Source: Tilletiaria anomala UBC 951 (Eukaryota > Basidiomycota > Exobasidiomycetes > Georgefischeriales > Tilletiariaceae). Taken from it: 64,000 nt of DNA. A program made the translations under genes and the position numbers. A model generated the notes under the pieces. The model did no database searches. It had not been told where the DNA came from and saw only the letters and a list, made by a program, of their open reading frames with translations. Shown here one piece after another: positions 35,613 to 47,743 of this stretch (within the stretch, counting starts at the first letter, position 1; every line of letters begins with the position of its first letter). The stretch lies in NCBI RefSeq assembly GCF_000711695.1, contig NW_013547016.1:124001-188000 (forward strand), written 5' to 3'.

Positions 35613-37123
35613 TCAAGACGGATCCATTTCTCGATGCTTCTTCCGCAACTGCATCTTGATCCATTGTGAACTACCTCGACTCAGGTTCAACTCTGGTAGC
35701 AACTCCTGCAATGACGGCGCGTGTGCCTCCCCCGTGTCTGCGGACGAAGTTGCAGGGTTATAACGGTGCAAAGCAAGTGCCGCAGTTCCCATGTAGGAGT
35801 GCATTGCATCAGGAGCTTCGCCTGCTACCTTTGCGAAACCACCGATCCTGCTTTGATTGCCCAGGAGCCATCGAATATCGGCCGAGCGATCGATCATCTC
35901 GTCAGCGCCGACCATCTGCACGCCACCAAGTCAGCATTCAGCATACAAACCAGGACCTGCGCAGTGGATGTGTCAAGCTAGGATGACTCACAGCTAATGA
36001 TGCCCCACACCAGAACGAATAGCAGGTGTCTACAGGCTTTTCTGATCTCCCATTGAAGCCGGTACCGACTTGTTGTCGCGAGATTAGCCAACGTCGTAAT
36101 GAGGGAAGTTCTGTAATGAAATCAATACGGTCGGCCAATTTGAATGCAGCAATTGCACAGTAGGAGGATCCTCCTGCGAATTTAAACGAATCAGGGACAT
36201 GTTCCGGTAAGGGTCTTTCCATTGCAACGCCTCACCGTGAGATTCTTGCATTGGCGCTTGCGAAAAGCCACCGTCGTAATTCTGAGCAGTTGAGCTCGTA
36301 AGCAAAGAGAAAATAGACGAATATGCCCCCAGAAACTCACTCTACATCGTGCTAGGAACCGCAATGCCTGATCGATGTCGACGGCGTCCCAACAACCTGC
36401 CATTTGGGCGATCGCAAAGGCGCAAAAGGTGAATCGGACGTCACATTCGACTTGGCTCGGACCAGCCGTGAAACTGGGAGGCGGATCAATAAATGAGTAC
36501 AGAGATCAACTGAGTTATCTGCAAGGGTTGAGCGTCAGACGAACCTGCCATCTGCTTGCTGCGATATAGCGAGGAGTGCATGGAGACCTTCAATATTCAA
36601 TCTTCCAAAATCGTCTCTCAGAATGGCGAGGGTGAGAAGCGCAGTGTAGGTCATTGCGAGATGTCCCATTGCCCCAGTTGTGAATGCGTGCTGAGAAGTA
36701 GAAGGGACCGTTCCCGCTGTGGGCGATCCTCGAAACCCACCTCCCATGGCTGGGGCTTCAAGAAAAGAAATACACAAGGAGGCGGGTTCTAGGATGAGCG
36801 GTGGAGCGTATTTAAAAGCCGAAGGAAGCGCACTCACGAATCTGCTGTTCATACACCCAGTCGGCGAGCTCTTCTCGCTCCGTCTTTAGCAAATGACTCT
36901 CTACCGCGCTAAGAACGTCCAATGCCGAAAGACAAAAGTAGCCGATGGTCATTCTATTCAAAACCCGTCCGTGAAAGAGAGCGCTTCAGAAGGAGCGGCG
37001 TATTAGCCTAGGGAGAAAAGAAGAAAGAGCCTACCTTTGCGTATCAGCAGATTGGTATGGCGTGGGAAGCATGCGCAAATGGCGCAGCCAGAAGGAGACA
37101 TGCTTCGCTTGGTCCATCTCCAT
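35613..37123 (-). CDS. CDC43: Geranylgeranyltransferase type I beta subunit
   Basis: Seven exons (37035-37123, 36838-36953, 36545-36749, 36341-36473, 36236-36281, 35992-36173, 35613-35915) close in frame to about 357 residues. The start HVSFWLRHLRMLPTPYQ and MTIGYFCLSALDVL match the beta prenyltransferase N-terminus, and GHLAMTYTALLTLAIL is the GGTase-I signature. Zinc and lipid-site blocks follow: DVRFTFCAFAIA, NYDGGFSQAPMQESHGG, SYCAIAAFKLA and DTCYSFWCGASLA. The last exon has IGGFAKVAGEAPDAMHSYMG. The enzyme attaches geranylgeranyl to CaaL proteins such as Rho GTPases, with the Ram2-type alpha subunit. The donor of the third intron is gttcgt, unusual but required to restore ADGSF and the frame. 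The stop codon lies 4 bp from that of CSC1 on the other strand. Confidence 0.93.
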
Positions 37124-37722
37124 CGAAGAACGCAGCCGTTGCGAATGGAGTGTCCAATAAACTGTTCACCCACGAGCGCCTTTCGCCACTGTAGACTCCA
37201 AATGGCTGTTTTAGGGTGGGAGAGGCAGACTGTCAGTGCAGCTCACCGCTTATGGTGTAGCCTGCGGTCCGCTGTTATACAACTCGCAGCGCCGGCACTC
37301 GACCCCCGAGTAGCGAGAGACATAAGCATGTGTGGCGGTGATGGGAGGGACGTGCAGGCATGGTGGTCAGGTGAATGATTGTCACGTGATCCAGTTTACA
37401 AGGGGTCGGGTCGATGGTCTGCGTGTCCTCGTCATCGCCACAAACCAGGTTGGCCGACTGGGGGACGAAGGCAAGTGACTGGGCAGACTTGCAATTGAAC
37501 CAGATCCCATCAGCATCTCTCCATCCATCACATTTGCTAACATCTCACACCCTTGAAGCTCGAACGAGTCATCTAAGCATCCATACTGCAGGCAGAGTTT
37601 TTCATACCTCTCCTTTCCATTTACAGGTCCCTTTTTCTGGCAGAGACTGCTGCTAGAGCGCTCCTCCCTTTCGGCCACACTCTCTCACTCCCATATATCT
37701 TGATCGACGGCAGGCCATAAAG
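37124..37722. promoter_or_regulatory. Shared upstream region of CDC43 and the Edc1-like gene
   Basis: Divergent starts about 600 bp apart; no conserved frame. Both promoters must be here. Confidence 0.4.
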
Positions 37723-39267
37723 ATGCTTTCCGTCATGCAGCCATCCAGCAAAGATTTACCATCCCACGCAGCCAGTATAGCCAAAGGGAACAGTGCCAAA
37801 GAGGTCATGCATGGCTCCATCTCGCTAGCGAGATCAGCCTCATCAGCCATCAAATCTGGAGCCCAGACGCTACAAGAAACCAAGTCGGCTCCGAGACCCG
37901 GTCCTTCTGCATGCAACAAGCGAGCAAGATCTCATCAACAGCAACAAGATCGCAATGAATCCTCGGAAGACATCTCGCCAATAGCTACGCCTTCCAAGTC
38001 TCAGCCTCACAATATTCGAAGCAAAGGGAAAGCAGCTGCTCTTCGAGGGGAGCTTGCGGCCGCATCTCGAGACGATGCATCGTCTGCAGTGCTATTATCC
38101 AGTTCGCCTCCAACGGGTCTCGCTTCCGCAGAGCGTAAGGCTGCGCGGAAAGCACGCGGGGGAAATGAATCCAAACATCCGGCTGCAGAGCCGGAGTGGG
38201 ACATGCCAATCCTCAGCAATGTTGCCATCGATGCAGACAGCGGCGCATCCACTCCTCTCACCTGGCAACAGGAGCTCCTATCAATGAAGAAGACGGCATC
38301 TACTGATAGTCCGCAGAAGCGGTCCGACCGCACTCAAGCCTCGAAGAAATCATCGAGCCCAAGTGGGCTTGCTAGAACGAGAGACCAGCATGCTTCACAA
38401 GCGCAGCAATCCTCAGAGGCGAGCACCAGCACAAGCTCGACCTCACTTGCCTCTGCTGCTGCTCCCCCCCTGACTTGGCAGCAAGAATTGATGGTTGTAT
38501 CCTCAAAGAGCAAAAAGCAAGCTAGTTCAGCAAAACCTACGCTCAAAGATGGGCCAAATGGCGATGCATCCGCGTCCACCATACCCCTCGAACAGTCCCA
38601 GCAACAGCAACAAGTTTTGCATCAGCATCAGCATCGCAGGGGCCATTCAGCTAGCGCCACTTCTGGCCCGGCTCAACCAAGCACACCAGCCAAACAACAG
38701 GCATTCAAGCCGTCTCCCGCCTCCCAAAAAAATGTGGCTGCAGGTTATCATGCCCAGCAATACACTCTCGCCGGCGGCGGCGACTTGATGTACGCCGGCC
38801 CTAATTTCCACAACTCCCCCTCACCTGCTAGTCTCCCAGCACCCAAGTTCATAAAGCATCGTTCAACTGCCCTCCCAAATGCCAGCCAGCCTCTATCGTC
38901 GTTTGTGCATGGCACACAAAACGGTGCAACCGCCGCCTCATTGAGGCACACCCCTTCCATCCCCACAATGGGCGTCCACCCTTCCTGGCCGTACCACCCA
39001 TCGTCCGATGTAGTGCAACACGCAGCCTCCTCGACTTCTTCACTGATTCAGTCGCATACGGCGCCACTTTCCGCAAACAGTGGATGGGCGACAGCATCAA
39101 CGGCCGCAGCTCTAGCGAACAGCAGCTTCACAGCTGCCATTTCGCCTGCCCCGTCGTATGGAGGTTCGTTTCCTGGTCAAACGACAGCAGACCCCAGCGA
39201 TGGACGCAATTGTAGTAGCAACAAAGAGCAGACGATCGAGTCCCTGCTCTCCAGACTCATGCGATGA
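37723..39267 (+). CDS. Edc1/PNRC-like mRNA decapping enhancer, disordered
   Basis: A single exon of 514 residues, almost all low in complexity (Ser, Ala, Gln, Thr). Near residue 357 is YAGPNFHNSPSP followed by LPAPKF, the short motif of the Edc1/PNRC family, which binds Dcp1 and Dcp2 and boosts mRNA decapping in yeast and animals. The motif PLTWQQEL occurs twice, at about residues 178 and 249; a similar Trp/Gln/Glu motif lies beside the Edc1 motif in some fungal relatives, but its role is not known to me. The last residues ESLLSRLMR look conserved. The rest, with polyQ and HQHQHRR, has no fold. The function is inferred from the one motif. It converges with KRR1. Confidence 0.7.
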   Translation: MLSVMQPSSKDLPSHAASIAKGNSAKEVMHGSISLARSASSAIKSGAQTLQETKSAPRPGPSACNKRARSHQQQQDRNESSEDISPIATPSKSQPHNIRSKGKAAALRGELAAASRDDASSAVLLSSSPPTGLASAERKAARKARGGNESKHPAAEPEWDMPILSNVAIDADSGASTPLTWQQELLSMKKTASTDSPQKRSDRTQASKKSSSPSGLARTRDQHASQAQQSSEASTSTSSTSLASAAAPPLTWQQELMVVSSKSKKQASSAKPTLKDGPNGDASASTIPLEQSQQQQQVLHQHQHRRGHSASATSGPAQPSTPAKQQAFKPSPASQKNVAAGYHAQQYTLAGGGDLMYAGPNFHNSPSPASLPAPKFIKHRSTALPNASQPLSSFVHGTQNGATAASLRHTPSIPTMGVHPSWPYHPSSDVVQHAASSTSSLIQSHTAPLSANSGWATASTAAALANSSFTAAISPAPSYGGSFPGQTTADPSDGRNCSSNKEQTIESLLSRLMR

Positions 39268-39491
39268 AGGTGCTTCGTCAAAGCGTCAGGAGGTGTCGTT
39301 TTCCACTATGCATCTGTTCCTATTTGTATGCCCTGTCCTCTTCTATGCCTTTTTCAAATCTATGCCCTATGTCCCTATGACCACAACATACTACCGAGTC
39401 ACACCGGTGTTACTGCTGCTGATTCGAACGAAGTGCGTGATGCTAGTAATAGGAAGGTATACAATACAAGGGGTGCACGACGCGGCCATGT

Positions 39492-42404
<2,913 letters not shown>

Positions 42405-45025
42405 ATGAAATTCGGCAAGAGCTACATGGAAACGATCGCTAGTCCCTCTTTTCCAGAGGAGTGGAGGAGGGGGGCGATCGAGTATAAGCATGTGAGCCTA
42501 CCATGGACATCCTTGACTTTAGCTGACTGGAATGCTGAACAATCTTCCGTGTATTGGTCCACGCCTTTTCGGACGACAGCTTAAAAAGCTCATCAACGGT
42601 GTTGTTGCAGAGCTAGAGTCACTAGGTCTAGGCACAGATGTACTACGCGAATTGCTGCGGCCAGAGTTGTGTACTGCGGGAGGGGATGAGTCCTCTGCCG
42701 ATGAAGAGGCTCCTGCCGGCGGAGAAGAGATGCAAGGAGCGGTCAAGGCGGCTGCAAATGACATTGGCTCAGACGTCTTTCCACCCAAGGCAGTTCCAAA
42801 GAGCAACAGCCATGAAACGCTCTCGCCTCCTCTGGCTGGCGCTGCAACCCTCCATATGCGCCGCAAGGACAGCAAGGCAGCCAATTGGCTTGAATCAGTG
42901 CCCCGCAAAACGTGCTCTTCCTTGCGCACTACTTCTGGAAAGGATCGCTCTAGCTCTTCAGGAAGCGTCCACGAGTTCAGAGGTCAGCTGGAGCAGCCTG
43001 CGCATGATAGCCACTTTCTGGATGGCTCAGAAGAATCCGACAATGTTGAAATCCTCTCGCCCCCTTCGAATGCCGATTTCCAAGCTGCCAGCCGGCGCCG
43101 GTCATCCGGCATGGGAAAAAAAGACCTGCACAGACTTTATAAACGCATGGGTGGCTCTTCGGCTGAGGAAGTTTTCCACAGTGGACACGCATCCGAGTCT
43201 GGCGGAGAACAATCGCCCGCACCTCACAGCAGCAGCCATACCAACAGCGGTGAAGGCTCGGGCCGACATGATTGGGGGGCGCATGCATGGCGGGAGAGAG
43301 GTGGCTCAAATTTATGGAAGGGCTCGGACGAGGACGGCGGACCTGGGCCCTCGGCGGCTGAATGTAGCCCTTCGCCGTCAGCTGCGACGGGGCGGCGCCC
43401 AGTTTGTCAGGAAAGCCCTCAAGGACCAGACCATCAGCGATGGGTGCAGGGGAAAGGTGGGCGAAGAGCACGAGCTGAGTATGAGCTAGGTGGAAGCCCC
43501 GAGCATCCCATGCCCCGAATCCGTCTCCACATCGAGTCTCCCGTCACCTCAGACGACGACTATGACGGGGATCGAGATGATGATGCCGGCAATGACGACA
43601 CAGGTCCTGGCCTTCCCATCATCCAAGAGTTACCCCCTAGTCCAGAGGTCAGAGCAAAGCCTTCATCTCGACGAGCAAGCGCCATCGCCAGCTGCTTGCC
43701 GCCACTGGATGCCGCCAGCAACTTCCAAGTGGCGGGATCAGATCCGACGGGAATCGCAGCTGATCGCACGCCTTCGATCGAACACCGTCCTCGCCGCGTC
43801 CGCCCATCCTACCGAAGAATGCGCAAGCGAGAGATTCTCATTCCGCTTAATGCCGATACCGAATTCCTGGACACGCTCACCGGCGCTCTTTCCAATCTCC
43901 AAATTGTTCAGAACGAGCAGCGAGATCATTTCATTGCTGATACCGAGGACCTGACGGCGACCATCGCAAGAGCCTCAAGCCCGTACGCGAGCAAGAACGA
44001 CCTGTACGTCTGGCGCGAAATATTCTCCCTGTGGATGGAGATGCAGATCTTCGAGAGCGAGCGCGAGAAGGATCGCGGCGAATTGAGCGTGGACGAAAGC
44101 GAAGCGCGTCTGAAACGCTTTGCCGACGAGCTGGCCAAACGAGGATGGGGACCTGGAGACTTGAGCGCGACGCAGAGAAGTCGATCTAGTAAGCGTCTCG
44201 TCAAGCGCAAGAACGCCTCCGCGGTACCGATGCACGAGCCTCAGTCTATCCAGGCGCTTGAGGACTTCATGAAACTCAACATTGCGTTGCTGGACGTCAA
44301 GAAATTCCAGCGGATCAATGTCGAGGCTGCACGAAAGATTCTCAAAAAGCACGACAAGCGTACTGCGCTCACCGCTTCGGAAGACCTGCGCGCATTCATT
44401 GCACGTCAGCAAGACGTACAGGCATCCTTCTCAGTCGCTGCGGCCGCCAGTATCCCCGATATCAGCCCCAACTTTAGAAATCTTTCTCAGGACGTGGGCA
44501 ATGGCAGCTCGCGAACGCTCATCACCACACACCCCTCATTGGCAGCCCTTTTGCCTTCCAGCACAACGGGCATGCTTTCCAAGTCACTGCCGCACATCCT
44601 GCTTTCCCTTTTATCTACGACTCTGCTGCCGATTTTACCATCCATCGACGACTATTCGTGCGTGATCTGCACCGGTGTCGCCTGGCGTCCAATTCGACTC
44701 GACTGCACTCACCTCTTCTGCATTCGCTGCCTCGTCAAGCTGCAAAAGCAGGGGAAGCGGGACTGCCCTTTATGCAGAGCCAAGAATGTCGTAGGGATAG
44801 CAGGCGCACGTGAGCTTTGTTTCATACATTGTCTTGGAAGTGCTCATTGCTAACCCACACAAGTTGCTGCACCTTTCAGAAAATCTGGACCTAGCCACGA
44901 CCAACATGCTCAAGACGTGGTTCCCCAGGGAGGTGGACGAGAAGGACAAAGAGAATGAAAGAGAGCGTCGCAAGGAGGAGATGAGGGAACTTGGTTTGGA
45001 GGGAGACAAGTGCAGCGTCATGTGA
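42405..45025 (+). CDS. SPX-RING E3 ubiquitin ligase, phosphate signalling
   Basis: Three exons, 42405-42491, 42580-44809 and 44880-45025, close in frame to about 820 residues. The start MKFGKSYMETI, then EWRRGAIEYKHLKKLINGV, is the first helix pair of an SPX domain. After a disordered insert of about 380 residues the SPX domain resumes near residue 441 with EFLDTLTGALSNLQIVQNEQ and LEDFMKLNIALLDVKKFQRI; lysines in the KKFQRIN region are where inositol pyrophosphates bind in other SPX proteins. A C3HC4 RING lies at about residues 723-761: CVIC, CTHLFCIRCL, CPLC. The last exon gives TTNMLKTWFPREV and a cysteine near the end (KCSVM, a CaaX-like end). The fission yeast SPX-RING ligase Pqr1 limits phosphate uptake, so a similar role is likely here, but inferred. 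Confidence 0.9.
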
Positions 45026-45376
45026 AATATAGGCTGCTTTGACAGATCCCCGATTCTCATTCAAATGTGCACCGAAGGCTGGGTCCACTGAGTCTTGCCT
45101 TACGTCGGAGGCACACGCTGCAGACAGCACCAGTTTTGACGACTGTTGGCGCACTTTGGGAGCAAGTATTGCCGAGGTTCTGGCAAAAACACATCTCTGA
45201 TCTTTCCGGCGAGCGTGCTAGACCCGCTGCTTACTATTCTTTTAACCTTCTGACCAGGCTTTCTATTGCACCGTTGCTATCTCATGCACACGCTAGGATT
45301 TTGAGTCAAGTGGACCTAGGTGCTACATTGACAATGGACGTAAAAATACAGTGCAAACGTGCTTCGCACGCATCGA
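45026..45376. other. Tail-to-tail intergenic region, nothing recognised
   Basis: 3' UTRs of the SPX-RING and SEN54 genes; no other signal. Confidence 0.4.
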
Positions 45377-47168
45377 TCATCCAGCAAGTTTCCATGCATT
45401 GAAGTCGCTCTCCCCAAATCTCAGGAGTGCAGTGCATCCTTCGTCGACCACGGCAAGTACAATGTTGCGCTTGCCAGCTTTCAAAGCCGGGTATGGATTC
45501 ACATTGGGTGGCCGCGGCTTCTTCTCTGCCGCGCACAGCACATTAGATGCGCAGCCTGGTGCGCAATGCGCAAAGAGCTGTGACCATGCAGCAAATGCTC
45601 GCTGTGACGCCGTTCCGTGTGCACGATTTGGTTCGGCGTTTCCACTGAATTCCTGACCGTCATTAAGTCGAGCCTTGCCCTTTCCGTACGCAGAGTTATT
45701 CCTTTGCGCTTGCTCGAGCATTCTCAGCCGATCAAGTTCGCCCTGCGCGTCTCCATCCGGAAGCGCCTCAGAGCTGAATAGGTCGGAAAACTGCACCAAG
45801 CTGGGCAGATTCACGTCCTTCGCAGCGCAGACAGCGATGCGAAACTCTGGAGGCGGTGGATCAGTCCGTTTGAACATAGTTGCGGGCCTCCACGCGTAAA
45901 AGCATGGTTGCAGCCCTTTCCCTCTCCCGTTTTTGTCCTCTTGCAAGCCTTTCGGTTTCGAAGCGCTGTATTCTGGGATAAATTGCAATTCCGAAAAAAC
46001 ATCACCTGTGCAGAACAAATCGATGTCAGTAGTTGAGTACAAATGCCTTGATTCCCATGGCTTACCGTAAACCCTAGGTCTCCCCAAACCCAGTTGCAGT
46101 CCCGCTTCTGAGATCTTTGAGCTTGCAGAATGTTTACGAATGCAATTCAAGGTGCCCAATTGTTTTGCCAGGGAACGCGCAAGCTTAGGCATTGCCTTCC
46201 GGATGATATCGAGGCAAGCCGAAATTGCAATGAGGATACTTGTCGGCAATGTCCGGCCCCAAGTCCCCCACAGGCTGGGTGCATGCTCATCCGAAACTTG
46301 CACCACGGGACCTGACCTTGCTGCAGCAGACCTCCGTAAGTCATCGATAATTCCAACCCTCTGAACAACGTATCCCAATCGCCTCAGGTAGGCGTAGACC
46401 TGGATGCCAAAGGCGAGGTGCACAGTGTCAGTCTTTGCGGACGCAGTCGGCCAGAAAGAATCAGCTCACCTGGTACTCCTCTCTAGTGCAACTCTTCGGC
46501 CCCAGCATGATGGCAAACGCGTGCTGCAAGCTCAGTGGCACATGGGCCTCCCTTGAGTGTGAATCCATTTGTTGGCGCAATGAGCACTCTAGAGCACCTC
46601 GCTCCATGAGATACAGGGTCTCTTCGGGTGAGAGCTGTACTGATGACTCGTATTTTGGGTATGGCACCCCGGTAGGGTCCAGCTTGACAGTTTCATATGG
46701 AAGATGTGGCACTTCTCGCCGGATGGTGACGCCCATACTCGCAAAGTTCGAGCCTTTGATGACGCCCATTGTTGCACGCTTGGTGAGAGGGTCCCATACT
46801 GCGGTCGACAAATTCCGAGCCGATATTACTCGCTGACCCGATATGGCCTGATACATAGTCTGTCGACTCTGCTGTAGCGCTCTTGTCTGGCCCGTGAAGC
46901 CCGTCGGTTCGAAATCCTTCTCTCCTCGCTTTGGAATGAAGGCATCGAGTGATGATGATCCAGGCCCCTTTGACTTTGCCAATAGTGTTGCCAGGGAAGA
47001 ATAGTCCGGCATTTCATCTTCGCCATCATCAGACTCATCTTGTTCTTTTGTGTCTTCACCATTTCTCGACGCATCGGTCGGTAAAGACTGTCCACTTCCA
47101 ACGTCTTGACCATGAACGAGCTGACTGGGGTCCAGTTCCGAATCCACGTCAAAGACGGCCTCGGACAT
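45377..47168 (-). CDS. SEN54: tRNA-splicing endonuclease subunit Sen54
   Basis: Three exons, 46470-47168, 46066-46399 and 45377-46005, give about 553 residues. The first exon has an acidic N-terminus, then the Sen54 N-domain: WDPLTKRATMGVIKGSNFASMG and EETLYLMERGALECSLRQQ. The first splice gives REEYQVYAYLRRLGYVVQRVG, the family core. The second restores VYGDVFSELQFIP. The C-terminus NPYPALKAGKRNIVLAVVD and LLRFGESDFNAWKLAG is the classic Sen54 end. With Sen2, Sen34 and Sen15 it forms the endonuclease that cuts introns from pre-tRNAs. The second intron is exactly 60 nt without a stop, so keeping it would only add 20 residues. The first ATG is at 47168; a TTG upstream is not used. Confidence 0.93.
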
Positions 47169-47743
47169 ATCAGTCAAAGTTCAGGCTTGCGCCCGGAAGA
47201 TTTACTACGCGTAGAGGCGAGTACGTCGATCTCAGCGAGCCTCTTGAGGAGAACCAAGGATTGATGTCAACCAAGCGCTTGGGCATAGGGGACAGTGGAT
47301 GCTTTGACAAGGTGGCGTTCTGAAGAACACGAAGCGAGAACTGCGAATTGAGAGAAATCTAAATGCATACGGCCTCAACAACTCAATTCGGTGCAATAAA
47401 CATTGGTTGTCTGGCTTTCGGTGCATATGCACTATCATCGCTCAAAACACTATTTATAGTCCTGCGCCAAATCGGTTTCCCATAGCTTCGGGTGCTCGGC
47501 TACCGGTGGCAGGTCCCTCCTCCAAAGAGCCGAGAGCCTATGTTGCAGAGGCCGTGCCTTAGACTAGTGTTTCCAAAAGAAATGCGCGACTCTTACCGGT
47601 CTGGCGACTTTCTACTCCAACACCGCGAGTATTGCGGGCCGCCAGCTGCGGCGAAATTTCATGGATGCCAGATACAAGTCAGATGGTCAGATGGGCGACA
47701 AGACACATGAGAAGCAGTTAAGGTATCCAATTTATTTTCCCCT
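47169..47743. other. Intergenic, nothing recognised
   Basis: Lies between the 3' end of the PPR gene and the start of SEN54, both on the minus strand. Only short frames without motifs. Confidence 0.4.

Noticed and set aside
44770-45060. Minus-strand frame over the end of the SPX-RING gene
   Set aside because: Antisense to the conserved last exon (TWFPREV), with no motif of its own.
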